Origin: Aquisphaera giovannonii | Lineage (GTDB): Bacteria; Planctomycetota; Planctomycetia; Isosphaerales; Isosphaeraceae | Reading direction: 5' to 3' | DNA: 64,000 nucleotides | Assembly: GCF_008087625.1 (NCBI RefSeq) | Contig: NZ_CP042997.1 | Location: forward strand, 9,610,001 to 9,674,000 | Part shown: positions 43,205 to 51,376 of the stretch, one piece after another | How the letters are laid out: the number at the start of each line of letters is the position of its first letter | How positions within the stretch are numbered: position 1 is the first letter of the stretch | Program-made: the position numbers and the translations under genes | Notes under the pieces: generated by a model | Databases searched by the model: none | The model's input: only the letters and a program-made list of their open reading frames with translations | Told to the model about the DNA's origin: nothing

Positions 43205-43364
43205 ATTCAACCACGGAAAGCACGGAAGGCACGGAAGGAAATCGAATTCAATGACTCAGGCCGATCCGCGAGGCCGCGGCCGCACCATTAGCAATACTCA
43301 ATACATTCATGTAAATTCTTATATTAGATTTCCTTCCGTGTCTTCCGTGCTTTCCGTGGTTGAA
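43205..43364. repeat. Foldback element with 38-bp inverted repeats
   Basis: Arms 43205..43242 and 43327..43364 are inverted copies matching at 37 of 38 positions. Each contains CCACGGAAAGCACGGAAG. The centre is 84 bp without an ORF. A partial extra copy (AATCAACCACGGAAGG) lies near 43145. Elements with this CCACGG-type arm are familiar as dispersed intergenic repeats in bacteria, probably mobile in trans. It lies between the pseudo-receiver and HAD genes. Confidence 0.85.
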
Positions 43365-43408
43365 TTCTTGACCTGCGGCGATTGGACTCCCACGTCGTGG
43401 AGGCCCCG

Positions 43409-44122
43409 TCAGTGGTGCGGGCGGGCGAAGTGGGCCTCGATCCAGTCCGGGGTGAATTCGTCGAGTCCGTGGATGACCGCGTCCGCGCCGGACTGTCGGA
43501 GCTGGGGGGCGGTGTACGTGTGGGTGATGCCCACGGCCCACATGCCCGCGCCCTTGGCCGAGACGATGCCCGCGAGGCTGTCCTCGACCACGAGGCAGTC
43601 CGACGCTTCCAGGGGCGGGCCGGAGGGCGACTTCCCGGCCGCGACCGCGCGCAGGGCATCGAGCGCCTGGAGGTAGCCCGCCGGATCGGGCTTGCACTTG
43701 TGGGCGTCCTCGGCGGCGACGATCGCCGAGACGCAGCCCATGCGGTCGAGCCGCCGCAGCGCGTACTCGATCTCCTGGCGGAGCGCGCCGGAGTTGATCG
43801 CCACCGGCCACCGCGCGGAGATGGCCTCGAGCGTCTCCGCCGCCCGCGGGAAGTAGCGCAAGCCCTGGTCGGCGACCTCGACGTACCGCCTGGCCTTCCG
43901 CGCGATGAGGCCATCGAGCCGGGCTTCGTCCGCCGCCCGCCCGGCGTCGGCGAGCGCCGCGGCGAAGCAGCCGCGATCGTCGTAGCCGAGGTACTTCTCG
44001 TGGTAGTCCCGGTCGGTGATCGTCACCCCTTCCTGGGCGAGGACCTCGCGGAAGAGCTCGAAGTGCACGGACTCGTCGTCCACCAGGACGCCGTTGAAAT
44101 CGAAGATGACCGCCTGGATCAT
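43409..44122 (-). CDS. HAD-superfamily hydrolase, beta-phosphoglucomutase-like
   Basis: A 237-residue HAD phosphohydrolase or mutase. Motif I is VIFDFNGVLVDDE: the nucleophile Asp is present, but the usual Asp two residues later is Asn. Motif II is PVAINSGA, motif III is DAHKCKPDPAGYLQAL, and motif IV is CLVVEDSLAGIVSAK. A helical cap follows motif I (ESVHFELFREVLAQEGV; YHEKYLGYDDRGCF). Replacement of the acid/base Asp by Asn may alter or weaken phosphatase activity, and some subfamilies keep this DFNG form. Start MIQAVIF at 44122; longer frames overlap the PII gene and were rejected. Confidence 0.85.
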   Translation of the reverse strand: MIQAVIFDFNGVLVDDESVHFELFREVLAQEGVTITDRDYHEKYLGYDDRGCFAAALADAGRAADEARLDGLIARKARRYVEVADQGLRYFPRAAETLEAISARWPVAINSGALRQEIEYALRRLDRMGCVSAIVAAEDAHKCKPDPAGYLQALDALRAVAAGKSPSGPPLEASDCLVVEDSLAGIVSAKGAGMWAVGITHTYTAPQLRQSGADAVIHGLDEFTPDWIEAHFARPHH

Positions 44123-44279
44123 GGTGCCCCGGTCGTGACGGAACAAGGGTGAGGATCGAAGCCCGGCGACGCGTGCCTCGCCAAATGCGAACGGCCCGGG
44201 CTGGCCGGGCCGGGGAGCGGGTACATCCATACGATACGGAGTCGGGCCGCCCGGGTCGAGACCGGCGGCCCCTCCGCCG

Positions 44280-44627
44280 TCAGATCGCCTCCGGCCCGCG
44301 CTCGCCGGTGCGGATGCGGATGCAGTCGTCCATCGGCAGGATGAAGATCTTGCCGTCGCCGATCCTGCCGTCGGGGCCGCTGCGCCCGGCCTCCATGATG
44401 GCGTTGACCGTGGGCTCGACGAAGTCTTCATTGACGGCGATCTGGAGCTCGATCTTACGCAGGAGGTTCACCGTAACCTCATGACCACGGTAGACTTCCG
44501 TATAGCCCTTCTGTCGCCCGAATCCCTGGACGTCCATCACCGTCAGGCGGAAGACCTCGACCCGCGAGAGCGCCTCCTTGACGGCCTCGAGCCTGGTGGG
44601 CTGGATGATGGCGATGATTAGCTTCAT
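44280..44627 (-). CDS. glnB: PII nitrogen regulatory protein
   Basis: A 115-residue PII signal protein: MKLIIAIIQPTRLEAVKEAL, T-loop QGFGRQKGYTEVYRGHEVTV, and ATP-binding GDGKIFILPMDDCIRIRTGERG. Position 51, where uridylylation occurs on Tyr in enteric-type PII proteins, is Val. The protein is therefore likely regulated by ATP, ADP and 2-oxoglutarate binding only, or by another modification. No amtB or glnA is adjacent. A start 15 codons upstream is possible but adds a basic, non-family extension. Confidence 0.9.
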   Translation of the reverse strand: MKLIIAIIQPTRLEAVKEALSRVEVFRLTVMDVQGFGRQKGYTEVYRGHEVTVNLLRKIELQIAVNEDFVEPTVNAIMEAGRSGPDGRIGDGKIFILPMDDCIRIRTGERGPEAI

Positions 44628-44815
44628 CGAAGGGCCCTCGGAAGTCGCCCTGGTGCGCCGGCGTCGGGACACCCGCCCCGTACGAAACGCTCGTCATCGC
44701 CGGGATCCATGCGGGAAGGCGATTGTCCGTAAAGATGCCGGGGCGAGTCAACAAGGCCGCAATCCGATGCGATAGAAACGCTCGGGCGGGGCGATCCGTC
44801 CCCGCCGCGGGCCGA

Positions 44816-44983
44816 TCACGGCATGGGCGGCACGTCGCCCCGGAACTCGGGCGGCTGGGCGTGATGATGGTGGCCGTCGGCGGCGACTTCCGGAGGGTAG
44901 TCGCTCCGAGTCTCCGTCCAGGTGCAGCCGGAGGCCCCGAGCAGGAGCGTCAGGGAGAAGCAGAGGGCAGCGATCCTCGCCAT
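44816..44983 (-). CDS. Small lipoprotein
   Basis: A 55-residue protein starting MARIAALCFSLTLLLGASGC. The lipobox LLGASGC ends in Cys20 for lipidation. The short mature part contains HHHH (EVAADGHHHHAQPPEFRG), perhaps metal-binding. Such tiny lipoproteins are easily missed. It lies 119 bp downstream of the larger repeat lipoprotein gene in the same direction. Confidence 0.6.
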   Translation of the reverse strand: MARIAALCFSLTLLLGASGCTWTETRSDYPPEVAADGHHHHAQPPEFRGDVPPMP

Positions 44984-45102
44984 GTTCGAGTCCTTCCTGG
45001 GGCCGGAGAATCCCTTTCTCGGGAGCCGTCGCGACGCGGGACAGGTCCAAATCCGATCATCCCCTGGCTCCCGGCCTCGGGAGCCAGGCGGGCTGCCGGG
45101 CT

Positions 45103-45744
45103 TCAAGGCGTTTCGGTGGGACCGGCGGGGGGCATGGCGGGCAGCGGCGGGAGGGTCCCCTCGGCGTCATCCGCCGGCCCCGGCGCGGCGGGCGTGGCCG
45201 GCCCCCTCTCCTCCTCGGCCGCGGCCGGAGGCATCGGGGGCGCTTCGCCTACCGGAGGCATCGGGGGCGCCTCGCCTACCGGAGGCATCGGGGGCGCCTC
45301 GCCTACCGGAGGTTTCGGCGTGGCCCCGCCGGAGACCGGCCCGGGGGGTTGATCTCGGGGGACCGAAATGGGTCCCCCGGAGGCGGCATTCGCGAGCGTG
45401 GCGTCGGCGGGAGAGGCCTCGGATCCGGGCGCCTCGTCGCGATGAGCGGCGGGGGGAGGGACGGATTCCGGGGCCGTGGCGGGGTCCGTGTCCGTCGGCT
45501 TGGGGGTCGACGAATCGGGTGCGGGGGTCGACGGCGTCGCCGGGGCGGACGCGCTCTCCTGGCCGGGGCCCGCGTCGGCCGCGACGCGGAGCGGCGGCCC
45601 CGTGTAGGAGCCCGGCAGCAGGGCCGCGGGGCCGCCCGGAGGGCCCGGCGACGGGAAGTCATCGCACTCGTCGCAGAACATCACGCAGCCCGTGCCGCCG
45701 ACGGCCATCGCCGCGGCCAGCACGGCGTCTCGTAGCCTGACCAT
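45103..45744 (-). CDS. Proline-rich lipoprotein with 9-residue repeats
   Basis: A 213-residue protein. The N-terminal signal (RDAVLAAAMAVGGTGC) ends in a lipobox-like GGTGC with Cys20, and CDECDDF follows. The mature part is Pro/Ala/Glu-rich and disordered, with three exact copies of a nine-residue repeat (PVGEAPPMP) encoded by 27-bp units (45237..45317). It is likely anchored in the outer or cytoplasmic membrane as a spacer-like protein. The function is unknown. Confidence 0.65.
   Translation of the reverse strand: MVRLRDAVLAAAMAVGGTGCVMFCDECDDFPSPGPPGGPAALLPGSYTGPPLRVAADAGPGQESASAPATPSTPAPDSSTPKPTDTDPATAPESVPPPAAHRDEAPGSEASPADATLANAASGGPISVPRDQPPGPVSGGATPKPPVGEAPPMPPVGEAPPMPPVGEAPPMPPAAAEEERGPATPAAPGPADDAEGTLPPLPAMPPAGPTETP
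45237..45317 (-). repeat. Tandem 27-bp repeats, three copies
   Basis: Three near-identical 27-bp units encode PVGEAPPMP in the lipoprotein gene, with one silent base difference (CTTCG or CCTCG) between units. Confidence 0.85.
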
Positions 45745-46093
45745 GATTCGAACCCCCGTCCTTCCCCGCGATGGTCATCACCGCGGTTAAGCCTGCGCGG
45801 ATCGCTGCGGCCGCCACACCGCACCTGAGCCGGCCGTAACGTTTGCAACGATCATCGGCCGGGCGCGGCACGGACAATGAGTCGAATTGACACCGGCGGC
45901 CGGCTCGCGATGACCCGCCGCATCGGCAAAGGCCGGAATACAGGACGCGGCGAGCGGGCGCCCGGGCGGGGAGCCGCCCCGAATTGACAAGGTCCATGCA
46001 TGACCTAGGTTACTGAAAGCAGGCGCGCCGGAGACCGCAGCAGTGACCAGGGCGCCGAGGGATGAAGCAGGGCCACCAAGGAGCGAACCCGCC
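45745..46093. other. Divergent intergenic region with promoter
   Basis: This 349-bp gap lies between the leftward lipoprotein gene and the rightward sigma-factor gene. Besides the promoter at 45984..46011, no feature is clear. Confidence 0.5.
45984..46011 (+). promoter_or_regulatory. Sigma70-type promoter of the sigma-factor gene
   Basis: TTGACA (45984..45989) and TAGGTT (46006..46011) are separated by 16 bp. The -35 is perfect and the -10 has the conserved TA...T. It lies about 80 bp upstream of the sigma-factor ATG. Confidence 0.5.
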
Positions 46094-46957
46094 ATGACGC
46101 CCCATCGAAGCGAACGCCGCGAGCTGAGCACGGCGTCCCCCCTCCAGATCTATCTCCACGATATCAACGAGACGCCGCTCCTCTCCCCCGAGGAGGAGCG
46201 TGAGCTCTCCGAGCGCGTGGCGGCCGGCGACCCTTATGCCCGGGAGCACATGGTCAAGGCGAACCTCCGGCTGGTCGTCAACATCGCCCGCGGCTACCTG
46301 GGCAAGGGGCTCGGCCTGGAGGACCTCATCGAGGAAGGGAACCTCGGGCTGATGCGGGCGGTCGAGGGCTACGACGGCATGATGGACACGCGGTTCAGCA
46401 CGTATGCCAGCTACTGGATCAAGCAATCGATCCGGCGGGCCGTGATGAACAACGGCAAGCCGATCCGGCTTCCGGCCTACATGGTGAGCCTGCTGGCGAA
46501 GTGGAAGCGGGCCACCGCCGTGCTCGGCGAGCGGCTGGGGCGAGCGCCGACGCCGGAGGAGGTGGGCAAGGCCCTGCGGCTCTCCAAGAAGAAGATCGGG
46601 ATCGTGGTCAAGGCCATCAAGGTCAGCAACCTGACGCCGCAGAGCGAATGCTCGGACGAGGACGGGGCCATCCTGGACGAGATCCTCACCGACGACCGGA
46701 GCAAGGCGCCCGAGCAGCAGATGATCGAGGCCGACGACCTCTCCCGCGTCTTCGACCGGCTCGATGAGCTCGACGACCGGGAGGCGACCGTCATCCGGAT
46801 GCGCTTCGGCCTCCTGCGACCGTACCAGCCGATGACCCTCCGCGAGGTCGGCGAGAAGCTCGGGCTGACCCGGGAGCGGGTCCGGCAGCTCGAGAGCCTG
46901 GCGATCCAGAAGCTCACCCACGGCCTCTGCGAGACGAGCGGCAGCATCGACGCCTGA
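46094..46957 (+). CDS. Primary-type (group 1/2) RNA polymerase sigma factor
   Basis: A 287-residue sigma70-family protein. It has region 1.2 (SPLQIYLHDINETPLLSPEE), region 2 (LRLVVNIARGYLGKGLGLED, then GNLGLMRAVEGYDGMMDTRF and YASYWIKQSIRRAV), region 3, and region 4 (MTLREVGEKLGLTRERVRQLESLAIQKL). It lacks the long N-terminal region 1.1 of housekeeping RpoD, so it is probably a group 2 alternative that recognises promoters close to the main consensus. AAGGAG lies ten bases before ATG 46094. It is monocistronic. Confidence 0.9.
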   Translation: MTPHRSERRELSTASPLQIYLHDINETPLLSPEEERELSERVAAGDPYAREHMVKANLRLVVNIARGYLGKGLGLEDLIEEGNLGLMRAVEGYDGMMDTRFSTYASYWIKQSIRRAVMNNGKPIRLPAYMVSLLAKWKRATAVLGERLGRAPTPEEVGKALRLSKKKIGIVVKAIKVSNLTPQSECSDEDGAILDEILTDDRSKAPEQQMIEADDLSRVFDRLDELDDREATVIRMRFGLLRPYQPMTLREVGEKLGLTRERVRQLESLAIQKLTHGLCETSGSIDA

Positions 46958-47429
46958 TCGTCGCGGCCGTCGCCGAAGGGCGGAAAATCGGCGAGCCTCG
47001 ATAGACGCGGGAACCGGGCGGCTGCACGCTTCGCCGAAGCCGTCGCCGATCTCGCCGGGACCTCCCGCCCGCAGTTCCTCACACCATACCGGAGCCCCGG
47101 CATCATCACTTGATGCCCGGGGCTTTCGCCTCGCGCCAGGCCACTCGCCCTCCAGGCCCACCCCCGGCTCATGACTCCAATCATGCCAGATCTGCCCGAT
47201 CATCACCCCAGATTTGCCATTTCTTAACAGCTTTTTCGGCCGTACTCACTAGAATAACCTCGGTTGCCTCCAGGTAGGTCCACCCTCCCGGACTGTCAGA
47301 ACTCCTCTCCCACCACCGAACCTGGAATCCCCGCCGCGGGCCCGCCCCTCGGCGAGGCTTTATCGCGCCTACCGATCCGGCTTGGCCGTGGATTCTTCGC
47401 GCATCTTACGCATCGAGGAGAACGCCCGA
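46958..47429. other. Intergenic region
   Basis: This 472-bp gap has no gene. It contains a hairpin at 47093..47124 and a possible -10 TAGAAT at 47250..47255 without a well-spaced -35, perhaps for the DUF1559 gene. Confidence 0.5.
47093..47124 (+). terminator. Terminator of the sigma-factor gene
   Basis: AGCCCCGGCATCA pairs with TGATGCCCGGGGCT with one bulged G around a 5-nt loop, and TTTCG follows. It lies 136 bp after the sigma-factor stop. Confidence 0.6.
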
Positions 47430-48602
47430 ATGAACGCCCCGAAGAGACCCCACGCGGCGAGGGGTTTCACCCTGATCGAGCTGCTGGTCGTGATCGCCAT
47501 CATCGCGGTCCTCATCGCCCTGCTCCTGCCCGCGGTGCAATCGGCCCGCGAGGCGGCGAGGCGTGCCCAGTGCACGAACAATCTCAAGCAGATCGCGCTG
47601 GCGGCCGCGAATTATGAGTCGGGCAATGGCTGCCTCCCGGCCGGCTCCTATTCGGGCCTCAACGGGTTCAATCCCCCGCACTGGGGCACGTACGTCGAGA
47701 ACTACAGCTGCTTCGTGCGGATGCTCCCGTACTTCGAGCAGTCGGCGATGTACAACGCCATGAACACCAGCCTCAGCTCGGCCGACGTGTGCAACCTGAC
47801 CATCTGCGGCGTGCGCGTCGCGTCGCTGATCTGCCCGAGCGACAACCAGAACGAGACCATCCCGCTCCCGGCCACGCGATCGTCCACGGGCGTCACGCCC
47901 GGCTGGAGCTTCAACCTGATCGACAGCGGGCCGGATGCCGTCTTCCCGCTCCCGGCCGGGGGCACCTGGCAGCAGGCCTTCACCAGCTATGCCGGCAACG
48001 CGGGCACGTTCACGTTCGGGTTCACCAAGCTGATGCCGAGCTCGGTCCTCGGCCAGTTCAACGGCCTGATCTACAACGACAGCAGCGTCCGCCTCTCGGC
48101 GATCACCGACGGCACCAGCAACACGTTCCTCTTCGGCGAGCACAGCAAGTCCACGCTGATGAGGGTCGACCCGGGCTATGCCGTCTCCGACGGCGCGTGG
48201 AACTCGGCCCGCTGGTACGACACGCTCTTCGCCACGCTCTACCCGCTGAACTTCGGCAACGGGAATAATCAGAACGTCAAGAATGCCAGCTACTACTTGC
48301 CGACGGGGGCCGGCAGCAATCACCCGGGGGGGGCGAATTTCGCATTCGGCGACGGCTCGGTCCGGTTCATCAAGAACAACATCAACTCGTGGTCGTTCAA
48401 TCAGGGGAACGCAGACAGCTACGGCGACTCCATGCCGGACAACACCACCTTCGTGACCGTGCCTTCCAGCGCCGACCCGAATGCGATCAAGTCGGGCACC
48501 TACCTCCAGCACAGCGGCGCGAATGGCCCGGCCCAGCTCGGCGTCTACCAGGCCCTCTCCACGCGGTCCGGCGGCGAGGTCATCAGCGCCGACGCCTATT
48601 GA
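47430..48602 (+). CDS. DUF1559 pseudopilin-like protein
   Basis: A 390-residue planctomycete-typical surface protein. The N-terminus carries a type IV pilin-like processing site and segment (GFTLIELLVVIAIIAVLIAL) followed by LLPAVQSAREAARRAQCTNN and LKQIALAAANYESGNG. The DUF1559 C-terminal motif reads GSNHPGGANFAFGDGSVRFI. Many paralogues exist in these genomes; they form filaments or adhesins by inference from the pilin-like start. GGAG lies eight bases upstream of ATG 47430. A hairpin pair follows the gene. Confidence 0.92.
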   Translation: MNAPKRPHAARGFTLIELLVVIAIIAVLIALLLPAVQSAREAARRAQCTNNLKQIALAAANYESGNGCLPAGSYSGLNGFNPPHWGTYVENYSCFVRMLPYFEQSAMYNAMNTSLSSADVCNLTICGVRVASLICPSDNQNETIPLPATRSSTGVTPGWSFNLIDSGPDAVFPLPAGGTWQQAFTSYAGNAGTFTFGFTKLMPSSVLGQFNGLIYNDSSVRLSAITDGTSNTFLFGEHSKSTLMRVDPGYAVSDGAWNSARWYDTLFATLYPLNFGNGNNQNVKNASYYLPTGAGSNHPGGANFAFGDGSVRFIKNNINSWSFNQGNADSYGDSMPDNTTFVTVPSSADPNAIKSGTYLQHSGANGPAQLGVYQALSTRSGGEVISADAY

Positions 48603-48630
48603 TCCCGCCGGCCCATGACCCGGTCCGGCC

Positions 48631-48662
48631 GCCTGCCGCGGGGGCTGCCCCGCGCGGCAGGC
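48631..48662 (+). terminator. First hairpin after DUF1559 gene
   Basis: A GC-rich stem (GCCTGCCGCGGGG with CCCCGCGCGGCAGGC, small bulge) lies 29 bp after the stop. It lacks a U-tract. Confidence 0.45.
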
Positions 48663-48690
48663 GGCCGCACTCCCATTCTCAAGAGCCCGT

Positions 48691-48728
48691 TGCAGGGGCC
48701 GTCCCTCACCGGCGGAGCGGCCCCTGCA
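48691..48728 (+). terminator. Second hairpin after DUF1559 gene
   Basis: TGCAGGGGCCG (48691..48701) pairs perfectly with CGGCCCCTGCA (48718..48728). It sits just before the lipoprotein ATG at 48751, so it could also act on translation initiation there. Confidence 0.45.
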
Positions 48729-48750
48729 TGCCCTGTTCAGGATTCCATTC

Positions 48751-49143
48751 ATGATCCGGTTCGCTTGGGTCTCCGGTCTCGCCGTCTTGCTGGCCGGGTG
48801 CGGGGGGTCTGGCCTCTCGACCGACAATCCGGGGACGCCGCCCCCCCACGGGGGCGAGGTGATCAACCTCCCGGGCGCCAAGGGGCACGTCGAGGTGGTG
48901 CGGAAGTCATCCGCCCGCGGCGACGTGTCGTTCTACTTCTTCAAGGATTCGACGACGCCCTATTCCCCCGCCCCGACCTCCGGCACGCTGACCGTGGGCA
49001 AGAAGCAGGTCTCCCTCAAGCCGGAGGGCGAGGGCCTGGCCACGCCTCCCGGGGCCGACGTCTTCCCCCGCGGAGCCCTGGACGGCTCCCTCACGGTCGA
49101 GCTTGCCGGCGAGAAGGTGACGATCCCCCTGGGCGTCCGCTGA
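48751..49143 (+). CDS. Small lipoprotein downstream of DUF1559
   Basis: A 130-residue protein starting MIRFAWVSGLAVLLAGCGGS. The lipobox LLAGC lipidates Cys17. The mature domain is beta-rich (GHVEVVRKSSARGDVSFYFF, TSGTLTVGKKQVSLKPEGEG, GSLTVELAGEKVTIPLGV), an Ig-like or transport-associated fold. DUF1559 genes in planctomycetes are commonly followed by such small lipoproteins; this is inferred from memory of the family context. It is 148 bp from the DUF1559 stop. Confidence 0.75.
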   Translation: MIRFAWVSGLAVLLAGCGGSGLSTDNPGTPPPHGGEVINLPGAKGHVEVVRKSSARGDVSFYFFKDSTTPYSPAPTSGTLTVGKKQVSLKPEGEGLATPPGADVFPRGALDGSLTVELAGEKVTIPLGVR

Positions 49144-49173
49144 CCGTCTCGGACGCCCCCCCTCGCCCCGCGC

Positions 49174-49713
49174 TCATCGGGCGTTGAGCGTCCAGTACGG
49201 CCCCGGCCCGTAGGCGATTCCGAACCGACTGACCGACGGCGAGAGCAGGTTCTCCCTGTGGCCCGGGGAATTCATCCAGCCCCGGGCCACGTCCTCCGCG
49301 CTCGAGTGGTTCCAGCCGCAGTTCTGGAAGCACCCCGGGTTGACGTGGTGGCCGATCCCCCGCCGGCACTGGGCGGCGTTGTTCTGGCTCGCCCAGGACG
49401 AAAGGTCCGCGTCGTAGGCCAGGGGATGCAGCCCCGCCGCCGCGCGGAGCCGATTGAGGACCGACGCGAACCCGTACGGATCCGAGCCGCTGCAATCGCA
49501 GGCGGCCGCCGGTTGCTGCGCCACCGCGGCCGGAGCCGCGGCGGCCGCATTCCAGGTCGTCGTCGGCTGTTGATGATGCCGGAGCCGATGGACCAGCCGA
49601 CCGATCGGGCCGGCGGACGTGCCCTGCGCCCTCGCCGCCGGGGTGTAGCCGACCAGGGTCGCGGCCATCGTCAGGGTGGAGAAGATCACGCCATGCAGGA
49701 TCGTCGTGCGCAT
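49174..49713 (-). CDS. Secreted CAP-domain (SCP/PR-1-like) protein
   Basis: A 179-residue protein. A signal peptide (MRTTILHGVIFSTLTMAATL) precedes an Ala/Gln-rich linker. The CAP domain follows with LNRLRAAAGLHPLAYDADLS, NHSSAEDVARGWMNSPGHRE and NLLSPSVSRFGIAYGPGPYW. The conserved His, Glu and His residues of the CAP cavity are present in this stretch. Extra cysteines (CDCS, CRRG, CFQNCGW) probably form disulfides. The function of bacterial CAP proteins is poorly known. Start at 49713 excludes 29 N-terminal residues that do not look like a signal. Confidence 0.85.
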   Translation of the reverse strand: MRTTILHGVIFSTLTMAATLVGYTPAARAQGTSAGPIGRLVHRLRHHQQPTTTWNAAAAAPAAVAQQPAAACDCSGSDPYGFASVLNRLRAAAGLHPLAYDADLSSWASQNNAAQCRRGIGHHVNPGCFQNCGWNHSSAEDVARGWMNSPGHRENLLSPSVSRFGIAYGPGPYWTLNAR

Positions 49714-50302
49714 CGTCGGCACTCCGCTTGGAATCGAGGGATGAGGTCTCGCGGACGGATGCTCGCGGGCCCGGGCGGGGAAATATTCAGGAATCTTCAC
49801 GCGTGATGATGCTCGTCCCCGAGCGGGCCGCAGGCCCGGCCGCCTGGCTCGCTCGCCCAGGGGCCGGTCGACCTCCGCTCATCGCAAGCGACATGCCAAT
49901 ATGGGAAACATGGGTTATCCAGGCTGTTTGCGGAGAAAAAACAGGCAATCGAGCCGATCTTGCGGGATGAAGTGGCGCCCGCGCCTGGAGGAATTACAAG
50001 GAGGATGGAAAGACCTACAAGCCGCCCCGGACGACCTCCTCCGGCTGCAAGTCGCCTGGTGGGAGTACGTTGCGGCCATCGACGGGGCGGCGAGACCGAG
50101 TCGGGAGGGTTGCGGATGGAGGGGGCCCCGCCCCGCAAGCCCCCCGCGGTCGGGGGGCCCCCGGAATTTGGCGGGAGGCCAATAATGCCGGCCAGCCCTC
50201 GAATTACGGTTGTGGAGCGGTGAGAGTCCTGGTGATCCCACCGCCAACGACCACAGAGGTGTTGCCGGAGTCGAGGGGTTCCAGGGTTACAGGAGAAACA
50301 GC
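49714..50302. other. Divergent intergenic region
   Basis: This 589-bp gap separates the CAP gene from the coiled-coil gene and is probably a double promoter region. It contains one possible short ORF (49967..50185). Confidence 0.5.
49967..50185 (+). CDS. Possible small protein
   Basis: A 72-residue frame starting MKWRPRLEELQGGWKDLQAA, with a helical N-terminal half (DDLLRLQVAWWEYVAAIDGA) and an Arg/Gly/Pro-rich tail. No ribosome site or family supports it strongly, so it may be spurious. Confidence 0.25.
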   Translation: MKWRPRLEELQGGWKDLQAAPDDLLRLQVAWWEYVAAIDGAARPSREGCGWRGPRPASPPRSGGPRNLAGGQ

Positions 50303-51121
50303 ATGGTCTGCTCAATGGTCAAGAAGGCGGTCGTCGGGTCGGCACTCGGCGCCGCGGCGTTGTTCCTGGTGTTCGGGACCCATGCACCGAGCTACGTGCG
50401 GACGGCCTACCACAAGGTCCGCCAGAACGCCAAGGACCTGACGCCGCTGCCGTTCGACATCGACCGGGCCCGCGACGAGATCGCCAGCCTGGAGCCGGCG
50501 ATCCGCGACAACATCGAGAAGCTGGCCCGGGCCGACGTGGATGTGGAGGGCCTGGAGAAGGAGATCACCGCGATCAAGGCGAACGCGGAGGCCGAGAAGA
50601 AGGCGATGCTGACGCTCCGCGAGAGCCTCAAGACGGGCGAGTACCGGCTGGCGGGGCACACGAAGGTGGCCTACACCGAGGACGAGGTGAAGGCGGACCT
50701 GGCCCGTCGGTATGACTCGATCCGGAACACGAAGAACATCCTGGATGCCAAGGAGACGACCCTCAAGGCCAAGCAGAGCGAGATCGTCGCCTTCCGCAAG
50801 CAGCTCGACACGATGGTCGCCCAGAAGAAGGCCCTGAGCACCAAGCTGGACACGATCGAGGCCAAGCTGCGGCAGATCGAGGCCACCCAGGCGTCCAACG
50901 AGTTCCAGCAGATCGACGGCAGCGCCCTGTCCCGCGCCAAGGAGACGGTCTCCGAGCTGGAGAAGCGGATCGAGGTGATGACCCACAAGGCGGAGCTGGA
51001 AGGCCGCTACGCCGGCGGCGAGGTCCCGGTGGCCGTCGACCCGGCCCGCGACGTGGTGAAGGAGATCGACGCCGAGTACGGGGCGGAGTCCCCGGCCGCG
51101 AAGCCCGGCAAGAGCCTCTGA
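50303..51121 (+). CDS. Membrane-anchored coiled-coil protein
   Basis: A 272-residue protein starting MVCSMVKKAVVGSALGAAAL. A membrane segment (VVGSALGAAALFLVFGTHA) is followed by a long coiled coil (about residues 45-230) with repeated heptads, for instance DEIASLEPAIRDNIEKLARA, ETTLKAKQSEIVAFRKQLDT and VAQKKALSTKLDTIEAKLRQ. The C-terminus is acidic and Pro-rich. It probably forms a rod extending from the membrane, perhaps as an envelope or signalling scaffold. It precedes the FHA and kinase genes in the same direction. Confidence 0.8.
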   Translation: MVCSMVKKAVVGSALGAAALFLVFGTHAPSYVRTAYHKVRQNAKDLTPLPFDIDRARDEIASLEPAIRDNIEKLARADVDVEGLEKEITAIKANAEAEKKAMLTLRESLKTGEYRLAGHTKVAYTEDEVKADLARRYDSIRNTKNILDAKETTLKAKQSEIVAFRKQLDTMVAQKKALSTKLDTIEAKLRQIEATQASNEFQQIDGSALSRAKETVSELEKRIEVMTHKAELEGRYAGGEVPVAVDPARDVVKEIDAEYGAESPAAKPGKSL

Positions 51122-51155
51122 TCGTCGCCCGGGATCCCCGAGCCTCCGGCCGGTC

Positions 51156-51201
51156 GAGGCCGGCCGGCCGCCCCTCCCCGGGGGACCGGCCGGCCGGCCT
51201 C
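51156..51201 (+). terminator. Strong hairpin after coiled-coil gene
   Basis: GAGGCCGGCCGGCCG (51156..51170) pairs with CGGCCGGCCGGCCTC (51187..51201), a 15-bp perfect stem, 34 bp after the stop. There is no U-tract. Confidence 0.5.
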
Positions 51202-51376
51202 GCGAGTTCCGGCGGGCGGGGAATGAGGCGAACGCCGAAGGGCCCGGACCGGGGGCCGGTCGGGGCGAAGCAAACGGAAGGAACCGCCGAGCCGGGCCGG
51301 CGAGGGCGAGGCGAGGGGCGGCGACTCGATCGCGAAGCAGGGCACGGGTTGAGCGGCATTCGCAACAGAGCGTACG

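Noticed and set aside
47224-47255. TTAACA and TAGAAT as a promoter for the DUF1559 gene
   Set aside because: The spacing is 20 bp, too long for a standard promoter; only the -10 is mentioned in the intergenic entry.
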